Both the position numbers and the translations under genes were made by a program. Under the pieces are notes generated by a model. It did not search any database and was not told the origin of the DNA. It saw nothing but the letters and a program-made list of their open reading frames with translations. From contig JASEVX010000011.1 of NCBI GenBank assembly GCA_031761405.1, positions 29,171,067 through 29,235,066 on the forward strand: 64,000 nt of DNA. Direction: 5' to 3'. Numbering within the stretch: position 1 is the first letter of the stretch; each line of letters begins with the position of its first letter. The stretch comes from Serripes groenlandicus (lineage: Eukaryota > Mollusca > Bivalvia > Cardiida > Cardiidae). Positions 1 through 11,723 of the stretch are shown piece by piece.

Positions 1-1130
1 GATTAAGAAAGGAACAAGGTTTTCGGACAGAGTCAAAATAGAATCTAACAATTCCAATAAAGCAGAAATTTAGTATGATAACAATGGTCCAGTAGACTCA
101 GTGGTTAAGAAGGTTAAACACTGTTCTGAAAGATATTGAGCTAAATATATTGCAAAAGGACTACTCCATGATAACATTTGAGAAGTACAAAGAGCTCATC
201 TCCTTATGTAGGTAGGGTGTGATCCCTGATTCCCATCACATCGTTCTATGCAGTCATTTCTCATGAGATTCCCAACTAATTCATAGTACTGTAAGGCTAT
301 TTTGTTACCAATATGTATTTTAACAATCCTACCACAGTTTCTGTTTGTTGTAATAATGTACTTTTGTTACAATGATATGCTCACAAATATGTTGTGAATA
401 AATAAGTTCAACAACATAACTATTTGACTCTTTGCTCCATAGTTATTTTCTTGAACAGTTCACCAAATCGAAAGCATTAATTCACAACTTATCAATAATG
501 GGTGAATTATGTTCACATTAACTGACAGAGTTGAAAATCTGTGAAGGAAAGGTTCAGATTGCTCGTTACGAGTGATCTTAAATTTTCTTCACTGTTCCAA
601 AAGGCCTAAAATCTTATCCTACAACTATTCCTACATTGCTTCCAAATGCCTGCTTTTTTGGATGCGAGAAAATGTGGTTTTATGGAGCAATGAATAAATA
701 GTTTGAGGGCCATTTTATCAAACATTTTAAGATAAATATTGGTAATCCTGCTCGATAGTCATTTTCTTGAACTGTACTAACTTGGAAGCATCAAGTCACC
801 ACTTATCAGTAATTAATGAACAATGGTTACCTTTACTGTCAGTGTGACAAACAGTACAGGAAGATTTCAGATTGCTTCCTACACTGCTTTCAAAGGCATA
901 CTGTATTGGGTGCCAGAAAAGGCAGTTTTATGTAGCAAAGATTTAATATATTTTTTTGATGTATAGCATTTCGTTTAAATAGGCAAAATAAAGTTATAAA
1001 TTTATCAAAAGATTGAAATTTTAACTCTTCCTGCACCCTTTTCCACTCTGTCATTAAATATAAACATGATTTAGCCATTACTGATAATAGGCAAATAAAA
1101 GCTTTCAATTTAGAAAGAGTCAAAGAAAAC
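1..1130. repeat. Diverged tandem repeat, no gene
   Basis: About 430-690 and 745-945 are diverged copies. Shared landmarks in order are TAGT(T/C)ATTTTCTTGAAC, CA(A/C)TTATCA, TTCAGATTGCT, CC(T)ACA(T/C)TGCTT and GGTTTTATG-like words. Offset is about 315 bp. No coding exon seen. Confidence 0.5.
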
Positions 1131-1262
1131 TTTTATGGAGCATGTTATATTTATTGCATTGTTTAAACTTCAAAATAACTTCAAAATTAAATTGGTGAAA
1201 TATATCTTACTTGACTTAGTATAGGTTTTACATAAAACAATATCAACATTTCATTAATTTTA

Positions 1263-1433
1263 AGTGCAAAACTATGTCCAACTTGACTTAGATTTAGTTT
1301 TGCCCTGAGTTTTTTTCAACAAATCATTGATTTTCAGTGCAAAACTATGCCTAACTTGACTTAAGTTTAGTTTTGCGCTTAGTTTTTTTCAACAAATCAT
1401 TGATTTTCAGTGCAAAACTATTGCTAACTCAAA
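1263..1433. repeat. 73-bp tandem repeat, 2.3 copies
   Basis: Copies start AGTGCAAAACTAT at 1263, 1336 and 1409. Each unit contains AGTGCAAAACT facing AGTTTTGC, so each can fold back. Confidence 0.85.
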
Positions 1434-1964
1434 TAATTGATTTTAAACTATTAAGAAAGAGTTTCAGATTAAAAAGAATATGATCATTAGTTTTGAAACA
1501 TTTATCAGCATATAGAACAGAAAAAATACCTACAAAATATCAAAAGGGAAAACATGTAAACAGTTTTTTCACTCTCCTGTAAAAAAAATTGAAAATAGAG
1601 TTAGCCTAGTATTGCGCTGAGCCATCGATAGGACGTACACCATTTTTGGTAGAGTTGGGAAGCAAATAATACCATCGTTACAGGTGGAATTTTTAAGTCA
1701 CATGATGTAAATGACTGAGGACACCAATTTAACCAAAATCAGAAAGCCAAACAAATTTAGTGCAGAAATACTTGACTGAATTACGAATGGAAACATAAGC
1801 AAAATTCAATTTTTAAAAAAAAAATCCACTTATTCTAGGTTAATTACCAAATAAAATCACAATTCTCTGAATGACATCACTGTGTATATACCATATTTTA
1901 AAGAATAAGGATATGACTACGCCATTTCCGGAAATATTCAGAAAAATAAATACGAGATATTAAC

Positions 1965-2180
1965 ACTTACCCATATACAGACCATTTGTGATGCCTCTGC
2001 AGCAGACGACTTTTGAAAATATAGATGCAAAATAAGAAATTGCTCAGTATATTTTCTAACGAGAAATTGCTGCGACATCAGAAATATGCCTATTTTTTTG
2101 CAGAATGCTACCATAGTAACAAGTGATACTTTGAAGTCACATGAGGTAAATGACTGAAAACGCCATTTGAAAATGGTGCT
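1965..2180 (+). mobile_element. MITE left-half fragment
   Basis: Contains CATATACAGAC, GCCTCTGCAGCAGACGAC and AAGAAATTGCTC in the canonical order, but the right terminus is lost. Confidence 0.5.
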
Positions 2181-2206
2181 ATCAGTCATTTGCATCACGT
2201 TTCTAT

Positions 2207-2564
2207 CATATCAGTACACAAAACAAAAATAATTCAAACAATTCTAGACTCGGTATAACGAATGCAAACATAAGCCAAATCAAATAAAGTCAAATAAGTA
2301 TAATGAATTCCACTTATTCTAGGTAACTAAATAAAATTACAAGTCTCTGAATGTGTAAATATTTTATTTAAGTGTAATAAAGTATCATATCAGTACACAA
2401 AACAAATAGTGCAAACAATTCTAGACTGAATTACGAATGCAAACATACGCCAAATCAAATAAAGTCAAATAAGAAAAATGAATTACACTTATTCTAGGTA
2501 ACCAAATAAAATTACAAGTCCCTTAATGTGTAAATATTATATTTAAGTGTAATAAAGTATCATG
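2207..2564. repeat. 179-bp tandem duplication
   Basis: Two copies begin CATATCAGTACACAAAACAA at 2207 and 2386 and end near AAGTGTAATAAAGTAT. A third, older relative lies around 1740-1890 (GACTGAATTACGAATG, CACTTATTCTAGGT). Confidence 0.85.
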
Positions 2565-2629
2565 ATATCACTAATCCCACAATTTTGTCTATGCTATTCT
2601 GATATATTCAGAAAAATAAATCTGAGATA

Positions 2630-2760
2630 TCAACCCCCACTCTTACAGACCCTTTGTGACGCCACTGCAGCAGACGACTGTTGGAAATATTGCGGCAAAT
2701 GAAGAAATTGCGCGGTGTTTTTTTTTTTTTTCTGCGGAGAACTTGCTGGGGCATTAGAAA
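2630..2760 (+). mobile_element. MITE left-half fragment
   Basis: TTACAGACCCTTTGTGACGCC, CTGCAGCAGACGAC and GCGGCAAATGAAGAAATTGC in order; the right end is missing. Confidence 0.5.
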
Positions 2761-2769
2761 GGGTGACAT

Positions 2770-5700
2770 TTGCTCAATTTTTAAAAATATTCTCCTCTGG
2801 ACTACCTTGTCTGATACCAATATAATGTGGTATAATGTTATCATTGGATAATTCTCTACACAAATAATCACATTGGTTGGTTGTTAATCACGGAAATCAG
2901 GCGGTATAAGAAAAAGGGCAAAACGACACAGTTTTAAAACAACATTCTTATGAAAGTGATTGTCTGATTTAAAGAAAATTTAACAGAAATGTTCATTCAG
3001 TGACCCTCTACATGTTTTTAGTCTTATTGATTGGTTCGAAGTCGTACAAACCATGTGCCATCTAAAAAGAGGGAAAATTGAACGTTTAGCTTCAAACAAC
3101 ATCTCATCCTTATGACAACAAACAAGGAATGTTCTTTTGGCGGTCCTTTTCATAATTATGTTCAAAGATATGTGTATAACTCTTATTTGTGCGGTATCTG
3201 AGAAAGGGAGTAAAATGCCCAATATTTAAAATTCTTGTTAGATTACAGTTATTTAGTAGAAATGTTCGTTCAGAGACACTACGAAAATTGACGAAGCCAT
3301 ATCAGTTGGTTGAAAAAAGAGGAGCTAGGTGCAAAAGGCCAAACTGACAACATTTTAAAACTCTTTTCTTATAAAAGTGCTTGTCTTATTTGTTCCCTCA
3401 GTGACCCTCTTCATAATTATTTAAGCCATATTGATTGGTTGAAAGACATAGTTACCAGGCGGCATCAGAAAAGGGGTAAATTGAACTTTTAGCTTCACAT
3501 GATATCTCATCCTAATCCACTGGGAAATTTCAACAAAGCTTCACAAGGAAAGATCCTTTGGTGGTCCTCTTTCAAAATTGTTCAAATATATAAATAAACA
3601 CAACTGTTGTTGCTGCGGCAGCAGAAAGGGAGTAAAATGTCTTAACTGTTCTTCTTTTCTGAATCCACTAGTCAGATTCCAAAGTAATTTAGTTCAGATG
3701 GTCCTTGAGTGACCCTCTACAATATTTGATTAAGCCGTATTGATTGGTTGAAAAACATTACAGCCAGACAGATTCAGAAAAGGGGCACACTAATGGCAAA
3801 ACGCAATAGTTACTTTTGCTAGTCAAGTTTTCGTCTGATTCAAGGATACACTTTTAATTTGTCATATTGATTAGTTTGAAAAGATAGCTACCACGCTGCA
3901 TCAGAATAGGGATAACATGAACTTTAAGCTTTAAACAAAATCTCCTCACAAACCATTGGACTGATATCAACCAACTTTCACGGAAATGTTACTTTGGTGG
4001 ATCTCTTACAAACTGTTCAAAGATTTAATATCCTAACAAATGTCCTTTATTGACAAGTTTCAATTACATTGTCCACTCCCAACAGTTTCATTCACGCTAT
4101 AGATCAATATTTCTCCGATATTAGCAGTATAACATATGCTACATACATAACTCAGGTGGTCGATTCAGGGCCACGCGTGCCCTCTGTTTTGTAGATGCAA
4201 ACATTAATAGATTGTATCAATAGATTGCATACTCTAAGTGCATCAGTTGGTTCAGTACAGTCAATAAATGGGAAGACACTGTACTGTCATAAATGTTCCT
4301 GGTGGGATTTCCGTAGAGCTATTGGGTAATATGATAATTAAAAAAGTAGAGTCAATTAATTTTCAAAAGACCAACAAGAATTGTTGATCTTTAAACTATT
4401 TCATTCTGGCCTGATGCATCATTACTTGTTTGTCATGGTGGGGATTTTTTTAGATAAATATTTCTCTGTACTTCTGCATCTCCTCTTAACCTATCACAAT
4501 TCTACCTTCAGTACTTTGATTAAAAAGTCGCTTGTCCTTTAGTGTGGTAAAAATGTTCATTGGATGACTCTGAACAAATATAATCATATTGATTGGATGT
4601 TAAACACAGCAACCAGGCGCATTCGGAAAAGGGGCAAAATGATAATAATTTAAAGCTCCATTTTTTTTAATGTGCATGTCTGATTTCAAGTTAATTCAGC
4701 AGAAATGTTCATCCAGTGACCCTCTACATATATTTAAGTCTTGTTGACTTGTTGAATGTCATATCAACCAAGTGGCATCTGAAAAGTGATAAGTTTAACG
4801 TTTAGCTTCAAATGGCATCTCATCCTAATCCACTGAACAAATTTAAACCAAACTTCGCAGGAATGTTTTTTTGGCGGTCCTTTTTTCAATTGTGTTCAAA
4901 GATAAATATTGTATGTAGAACTCTCTTGTTTGTGCGGTATGAGAAATCGAGTAGAATGCCTAATGTTTAAAAGTCTTCGAAATCTCTTCTAAAACTGCTT
5001 GTCCGATTCCAAGATAATTTAGTAGAAATGTTCCTTCAGTGACTCCGTACACAAATTGTTCAAGCCATATTGATTGGTTGAAAAAAGGGTAGCAAAGGGG
5101 CTTCAGAAAAGGGCAAATTGACAAGTTTTACATCTCCACGTTCATGAAAGTACTTGTCTGATTGTCTGATTTCAAGCCATATTGATTGGATAAAAGAAAA
5201 GGTAACCAGGCGGCATAAGAGAAGGGGTAAATTGGACATTTAGCTTTAAATGACATCTCATCCTAATTCACTAGGCAAATTCCAACAAATATTTACAGGT
5301 AAGTTTCCTTTGTGATCCTCTTTCAAATTTGTTTAAAGATATTTTTTCTAAGCAAAACATTTGTTGCTGCGGCATCAGGTAGGAAATACAATGCATAAAC
5401 TGTAAACTTCTTCTTCTTTGAATCCACTTGTTAGATCCCAAGATAATTTAGAGAGCTTGAGTGACACTCTACAATGTTTTCCTAAGCCATATTGATTAAT
5501 TGAACAACATTGCAGCCAGACGGCATCAGAAAAGGGGCGAAATAACAAAACTTTATTATTCCATTTCTTTATAATTTTTTATCTGATTTCAAGATACATT
5601 TATAATAAGGGAAACTGTTCCTTTAGTGACCCTCTACATGGTTGTGACAAGCCATATTGATTGGTTGAAAAAGATAGAGGCCAGGCTGCATCGAAATAGG

Positions 5701-6330
5701 GGTGAACTGGACTTTTAGCTTCAAACAAAGTCTCCTCCTAAACCATTTGACAGATATATACAACAAACTTCAGATGAATGTTACTTTGCTTGTCCTCTTA
5801 CAAACTGTCCTGATAAGCCGTTTCATTTACAATGTCCACTTCTTGTAATTCATAAGTTATGTTCTGATATTAGCAGTTACACATGTGCTACTAAGCTATC
5901 AAAAATAGAAGCTTGCAATTTAATATAACAGAAACGCAAAGTAAAAGTATATTACTGGAGATGTAAAACTATTTAAATCATTCGAAACACAACTATGTTG
6001 GTTGATTACGCTTCTAAGTTTACTGTTATCATTGTCAACATTTATAGATTGCATACTCTTAATGCATACGTTGGTCCAGTACAGTCAATGTATAGGAAGA
6101 CAAGTTATATGTCAGATCATTAGAAAATGTACTATCTGGACTGCATGATAAATCCGGAGTTGGGGTTAATTCAGACCAATAGATAGTTATGATCTTGGAA
6201 ATAATTAATTCTGGCCAGATGCATCTTTACTTGTCTGTCATGCTGAGGAATTTTTTAAAATAGAATATTTCTATTTGCACTTCTAGCTGTATCTCCTCTT
6301 AAACGAGTGCATTATCCTTTTATATGATAT
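2770..6330. repeat. Ancient tandem duplication of about 1.75 kb
   Basis: Copy A (about 2770-4500) and copy B (about 4500-6330) share landmarks in the same order at offsets of about 1.7-1.83 kb: GGCATAAGAGAAGGGG/GGCATCAGAAAAGGGG, TCTCATCCTAAT, GTTGCTGCGGCA, TAGATTGCATACTCT, CAGTACAGTCAAT, GGCC(T/A)GATGCATC and CATCTCCTCTTAA. Within each copy a shorter unit (GTGACCCTCTAC, CATATTGATTGGTTGAA, CATCAGAAAAGGGG) recurs several times. No open frame persists, so it is noncoding repeat or a long-decayed element. Confidence 0.7.
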
Positions 6331-6762
6331 ATAACATGTATGTAATCTGCAAACTGTTCATTTGTATATTTTTCTTAGACTATGTTTGCATACTTGTTTT
6401 TGCTGTTTTAATGCTGTCGTAAAGCTTCATTGATTTCCAGGCAATGATTTCTTCAAAAAAAACCTCAGAGAATAAAAAGGGAGATACCAATGAAGCAGTA
6501 AAGACTCTTCTGGCAACCGGCTGCTTTTCTTCACAAAAGTGTATAAATGTTAAGGGTAATTTTAGTATTTCTGAAAAGTTGATCAAAGGTCAACACCAAG
6601 GCTACAGCATCGAAATTGTTGGTGTATCTGGAAAAAAATTGTCTCAAGGAATACACATATCTAATACGAACTTCTTATCTTTGACTGGTCAAACTTTATG
6701 ATCACTGTCCAAGACTTTGAAAAGTGGGTCAATGTCAAGGTCACAATATAAATTTTTTTTTA

Positions 6763-6809
6763 TTATAACCAGAGACATATAAACATGTGTTTATATGTCT
6801 CTGTTATAA
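6763..6809. repeat. Near-perfect palindrome
   Basis: AGAGACATATAAACA and TGTTTATATGTCTCT are 15-bp arms separated by 2 bp (6771-6802). The pairing extends outward through TTATAAC on one side and TTATAA on the other with one mismatch. Confidence 0.85.
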
Positions 6810-6992
6810 CTTGTCACAATTAAAGCATATGCCCAACATAAAAGCCGTACCTCCAATTGGTCAAAAGTCGTAGCCAATGTTAAACAAATATATTACTGAG
6901 AAACGGTCAGACACAAACATAATATGTCCCTAAATCGTCTGCAATGTATTTGCAGATAAAATGGCCATAATTCTTCTAGGAGATTTCCTGGA

Positions 6993-7165
6993 CCAGAGAG
7001 TGGTTACTGAACAAAGCCTGGACACACACATATATAATGTAGTAAACCCCTTCACCCAAAGACGACTTTGAAAAGACTTACCAGAGAGTGGTTACTGAAC
7101 AAAGCCTGGACACACACATATATAATGTAGTACACCCTTTCACCCAAAGACGACTTTGAAAAGAC
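6993..7165. repeat. 88-bp tandem duplication
   Basis: Copies starting CCAGAGAGTGGTTACTGAAC at 6993 and 7081 are almost identical, each ending near GACTTTGAAAAGACTT. A recent event. Confidence 0.9.
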
Positions 7166-7454
7166 TTTGAAAAGATCCAGGTAAAATTAAGGAAAATATC
7201 TATAAAATAAATTACAATAAGTTGAAAATGTTGTGGCAAAAGGAGAGATCAGCAATTTTAAGCCTCACTGGCTGAAAGCCAGTCCAGCTTGTGTGATGGC
7301 GAACTGTCCGTCGTTTGTGCAACTATTTGAGCTTAAACATTCGCTTTAAATGACTTCTCCTCTGTAACCAATGAGCCAATTTGAATGAAACTTCATAGGT
7401 ACATGTAGCATCCCCCAACATCATCTCCTCAATTCCAGCAATTTCTTTGAATCC

Positions 7455-7755
7455 ATGCAAAACTAGAAATATTACTGAAGGTGATGATTACCGCTAGCTG
7501 GTGCCTGACAATATACATATGTATGAGAAATTCAAGGGTCCATAACTCATTTAAAAATAAGTCCAGTGCCACACGCCGACAATATGCACAACTAGGCTTG
7601 GTATCAATCATTCTTGTGAAGTTATATTGAATTCTGTCAAAGGGTTGCTGAGAAATAGTGTTCACAAGAAATGTCCACAGACCAACGGACCGACAAACCG
7701 ACCGTCACTCCTATATATCTCCAACATACTATGTATCTGAGGGTATAATTATGTT
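7455..7755. mobile_element. ATACCCCC-type dispersed element, copy 1
   Basis: Shares AGAAATATTACTGAAGGTGA, GCTGGTGCCTGACAA, CCATAACTCATTTAAAAATA, GGGTTGCTGAGAAATAGTG and CTCCTATATA with the copy near 31.7 kb. It carries an ACCGACA-rich tail, as in molluscan foldback or HINE-type elements. Confidence 0.7.
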
Positions 7756-7938
7756 TTCCATTGCAATCAAAAGAGAAAAAAAGCTTCTCCTCCCAGACTT
7801 CCAAACCAGTACAGAAACCTACAGGGTTTGAAGGTCAAATGGGGATAACGTGCCTGAAATATGCAATTTATTGAGACCTGATTGTATAAACATGTAAGCT
7901 TTCTCAAAATATTTGAATTATTTTGGTTTTAATCAGTT

Positions 7939-8169
7939 TTAAACCTTTCTCTCATATAGACGCTTTCTGACGCCTCTGCAGCAGACAGCTTTTTGAAAAC
8001 ATAGTGACAAAAGAAGAAATTGCACAAAACGTGCAATTTCTCCTTTTGCCACAATTGTTTCCACTTTTTGTCATAGGTTATCCATTCAATTATGGAGATT
8101 TTTTATGTTTTGACAAAATACGTTCAAAGTCGTCTGCTGCAGAATTGTCGTATGAGGGAAAGGGTTAAC
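7939..8169 (+). mobile_element. TTAA-CCCTTTCCC MITE, near complete
   Basis: TTAA on both sides, termini (A)CCTTTCTCTCATA and TATGAGGGAAAGGG, subterminal CTGCAGCAGAC and GTCTGCTGCAG, central hairpin GAAATTGCAC/GTGCAATTTC. This is the first near-complete copy from the left. Confidence 0.92.
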
Positions 8170-8220
8170 TGTATTTCAGTTGCATTACAGCAATTATAAC
8201 TCATCCATGATTTGTGGGTA

Positions 8221-8320
8221 ATTTAATAGGATTAAGGAAATGTGCCCTGCCAAAGGACACTCCATCATGATCGCTGTGAGTAGGGATCCATCCCTGGATC
8301 TCTCCGAAGAAGATATGGAG
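8221..8320 (-). mobile_element. SINE fragment
   Basis: AATGTGCCCTGCCAAAGGAC, CTCCATCATGA and GGGATCCATCCC match the body of the tRNA-headed SINEs at 48.1 and 42.4 kb. Truncated. Confidence 0.45.
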
Positions 8321-8539
8321 GGATTGGCTACGTGAAGGAATTGGAAATAAAAAGTAACTAGGATTGATCATCTAGACATGGTTTATTTATAAGAAGCATA
8401 CCCCTGCATAATATATTAGTTTTTAACTAAAGAATAAACAAATATTTCTACAGACAAAGCAAATTTTGTCTACCAGAAACTATGCATGAAAATGACAAAA
8501 TGACAACTAAAATGAGTCATGCCGGGAATAAAATTAAGC

Positions 8540-8840
8540 CTGTAACCCTTGGGACCATAATCGAGCAGCACCTTTCAAAAAACAACCGTCGGATCTGGGT
8601 TTGCACTCTTTGCCAAGTAGTCAAACATGGTTTCAAGAGCCTTTTGTAAAGCAGTATGCATTTGGATACCCAGTCAAGTACTTTTCAAGGTTGTTTTTCC
8701 TTGAGCACCGCTCAATTCTACGATTCTATCGTGAAGCTCTCCTAATTGTTCGATGACAGTGAAGGCTCTGGTGAGACTGTGCGATTACACTAGCTCATCT
8801 GAGTCTTCACTGTTCGGAGATGCAACAATACCCTTCATCG
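8540..8840 (-). pseudogene. Decayed coding-like stretch, unknown family
   Basis: One minus-strand frame reads AFTVIEQLGELHDRIVELS and GAQGKTTLKST, then a TGA, then HTALQKALETMFDYLAKS and ANPDPTVVF before another stop. It looks like real protein rather than repeat translation, but in-frame stops and the lack of splice-bounded exons argue for a pseudogene or a broken exon. I do not recognise the family. It lies about 5.8 kb past the FHAD1-like stop. Confidence 0.35.
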
Positions 8841-9415
8841 CCAGACATACATTAAAGAATAATAATGTGTTTATGAATATATCTGCCGCAATGCAAAATA
8901 ATTTTAAGTAATTTAAAGAGAATGTTACATTGGTTGTGCAATAAGCCTTTTACAGTGTTATTACAAATTCCATCAATTATTAACTGTTTCAGGAGAAGAC
9001 TTTACAGTGCCTACATTAGTACCCTTATATCTGATACAGACTATGTTTGGTGCTTTTGCTGGTTAGATTCATTTTAGCAAAAAGTAACTTTTCAAAGCAT
9101 TGTGCTTAAAAAAACAGCATGTTTTCAACTTGGTATCAAGATTCCATTGACACATTTTTGAGATGTAACAATGATTTTTGACCTCAGACCTTTCAAAGCA
9201 GAAGACACATAAAATCATTAAAATAGTTAAGAAAAGAAAAGAAATGCCACATGAACTTCAGACTGAATCTGCCATTATAGTACTAAATTATAAAATTAAA
9301 ACAAAAAGTACAAAACATCCTGTCGTTTTCTAAGCTACATTAAACGAAGCTAATTCAACTTTAAAAGGAAGTCATCTTTATGATGTCTTTGTGAATAGTG
9401 TGTGTCCCTACCTCT

Positions 9416-9642
9416 TTAACCCTTTTCCTCATTCGACAATTCTGCAGCAGACGACTTTGAACATATTTTGTCAACAAATAGAAAATCTCTATAATTATAT
9501 GGATAACCTATGACTAAAAGTGGAAAACATTGTGGCAAAATGAGAAATTGCTTGTTTTGAGCAATTTCTTCTTTTGTCACTATGTTTTCAAAAAGCCTTC
9601 TGCAGAGGCTTCAGAAAGCATCTTTATGAGGGAAAGGGTTAA
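9416..9642 (-). mobile_element. TTAA-CCCTTTCCC MITE, complete
   Basis: Reverse orientation (CATTCGACAATTCTGCAGCAG first). TTAA at both ends; the right TTAA (9639-9642) is also the left end of the next copy. Confidence 0.92.
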
Positions 9643-9875
9643 CGCTTCCCACATACATCAAATCTGCAGCAGACAACTTTAAAAGTATGTAGGCATAAAC
9701 ATGGAACATCTTTATAAAAATTAGTATACCTATTGAAAAGAGTTGAAACCATTGAGGCAAAAGGAGAACTTGCTTAGTCATAGCTTATCCATTCAATTAT
9801 AGAGATTTTCTATTTTTTGACAAAATATGTTCAAAGTTGTCTGCTGCCGAATTCTCGTATGAGGGACAGGGTTAA
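9639..9875. mobile_element. TTAA-CCCTTTCCC MITE, complete, abutting
   Basis: Begins at the shared TTAA with CGCTTCCCACATACA and ends GAGGGACAGGGTTAA. The CTGCAGCAGAC and GTCTGCTGCCG arms are present; the central hairpin is mostly lost. Confidence 0.85.
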
Positions 9876-9904
9876 ATCAACTGGTATTAGTACCCTGATA
9901 CATA

Positions 9905-10020
9905 CATTCTATATAAACATCTGACGACATCTGACGACTTTGTGTGAAAAGGAGAAATTACCAGAAAAATTGGAAATATTTCCTTTTCCCACACTGTTTA
10001 CAGAGACATTTCCATTTTAC
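9905..10020. mobile_element. MITE hairpin fragment
   Basis: GACGACTTTGTGTGAAAAGG, AGAAATTAC and TTCCTTTTCCCACACTGTTT form the central stem without termini. Confidence 0.45.
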
Positions 10021-10440
10021 CAGATGTCACATTAAGTATGTTACCTCAGATCTTTGTAAAGTGGAAGCTATCCTAATTATCCGGTAAAATGTTTTCACAA
10101 ATGGACACGTGATTTTTTTAACAGAATCATTTCTAAAACAATAAATAATTATAAACTACACATTTATTTCACAAAAGAAACAATAAGTAGACAAAAAATC
10201 TCTACAATAATCAATACAATTATTCAATAATTTAATTATGCACCTAAAAGATCTTTGCAATGCAACTAAAGTAGGACATGACAATTGACATAAATTTCAA
10301 ATAAACATCTGAACTAAAAAAAAAAATAGTACTAAATTACTGAATAACAAAAAGAGAAAGCTTTATAGGGAAAAACGCATGTTCTTTGAAATTGTATAAA
10401 ATGTCAAAAATAGGTTCACTAAGTAGGATATACTAAACAT

Positions 10441-10656
10441 TTAACCTTTTCCCACATACAGACACTTTTTGATGCCTCTGCAGTAGACGACTTTTAACAA
10501 CATTAGAGAAAAAGGAGAAATAGCATAATTATGACGAGCAATTTCTCCTCCTGGCACAATGTTTTCCGCTTTATTCAATAACTTTCTTTTCATCTCTGTG
10601 ACTAAAACTATTACAAAGTTGTCTGCTGCAGATTTGTTGTATGTGGGTAGTGCTAA
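10441..10656 (+). mobile_element. TTAA-CCCTTTCCC MITE, right end decayed
   Basis: Left end TTAACCTTTTCCCACATACA and both subterminal arms are intact. The right end reads GTGGGTAGTGCTAAA, so its TTAA is mutated. Confidence 0.85.
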
Positions 10657-10904
10657 ATGTATGCATACATCCTTTGAATCAAAGTATAAGTACATTAATT
10701 TTACAGATTTCGCCACAAGAAATCTAACAAATGACGACCAGATACATTGTAAGAGACACAAAATGAAGCGCATATTTTGGATAATTGCCTCATCAAAATT
10801 GAGTGCAACGCTTTTGGCACTATATTTCATCGGTAATATGAATATTTTTTTCGCAAGTCTTTGACAAATACAAAATATAAACTGGCTGCCACATTAACAT
10901 ATAA

Positions 10905-11160
10905 GCCATCTCGCGAGAAAACCAACATTGTGGACTCTGCGTAAAGTATCAACCTGGATCAGCCTAAGCATGCCTCGCAGGCTAACCCGGATAGACACTT
11001 TTCGCCTCCTGTGGATTTTTTGTTTCAGGAATATTTACTCTATACCTCTATCCCCCTGAGACGGAATGTGTCGGTCCGGATCAGTCTGCGTGGACTGCGC
11101 AGGCTGACCCAGATCGATAAACTACGCAGAGACGATTATGTTGGTTTTCTCGTGGAAAGG
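10905..11160. mobile_element. GC-rich inverted-repeat element
   Basis: Terminal arms CGCGAGAAAACCAACAT and ATGTTGGTTTTCTCGTGG, extended inward by CTCTGCGTA and CTACGCAGAG. Internally, CTGGATCAGCCTAAGC and CCGGATCAGTCTGCG are repeated halves. It is clearly more GC-rich than its surroundings. Fragments with GATCAG(C/A)(C/T)TG occur near 15.67 and 44.11 kb. Confidence 0.75.
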
Positions 11161-11318
11161 CTCATATCTTCCTTATTGTAACTACATAAATGTTATTGCC
11201 ATGAATAGATGCAAACATTGTTAACATGAAATTAGTTAAACATGAACACGGGGATGAAGCTCTATAGTAATTGGAATAGTTTTAAATAGGTAGTGACTCT
11301 TTAATTCAAACAAGTCTG

Positions 11319-11723
11319 TTTATCCCTTTCACTGATACAAACAACTTAAGACGCCTGAGACTACAGCAGATCACTTTGTGGGGAAACAAGAAATTGCTAA
11401 GAAAAAAAGCAATTTCACCTTTCTCCACAATATTTTCATCTCTTGTACTGATGCTACACTTTAAATGTATCAGACACATATGACCATTTTGTTCTTCAAA
11501 TGATTCTAAAAAAAATAGAATTTTTAGGAAAATAGTTAACCAAAGTACAGTCAAAAGTTTGTTTATCCGTTCTACAAACAACATATCCAACAGGCGACCT
11601 TGAAACCATTTAGGCAAAACTATGAAAAAAAGAAGAAAAAACTATTATTGAATAGAGTTGAAAACCCATTTGTGCAAATGGAGAAATTGCAGCAGATGAG
11701 ATTGCATGTAGGTAAGGGTTTAT
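11319..11723. mobile_element. Composite decayed MITE
   Basis: Starts TTTATCCCTTTCACTGATAC and ends ATGTAGGTAAGGGTTT. Contains one hairpin (AGAAATTGC/GCAATTTC) plus part of a second element. Confidence 0.5.

Noticed and set aside
6444..6701. 85-residue plus-strand open frame starting MISSKKTSENKKGD
   Set aside because: No recognisable domain or splice support, and the sequence runs into GGTCAATGTCAAGGTCACAA, typical of molluscan repeats.
7939..8169. Telomere-like TTAACCC at element ends
   Set aside because: It is the TTAA target plus CCCTTTCCC terminus, not a TTAGGG array.
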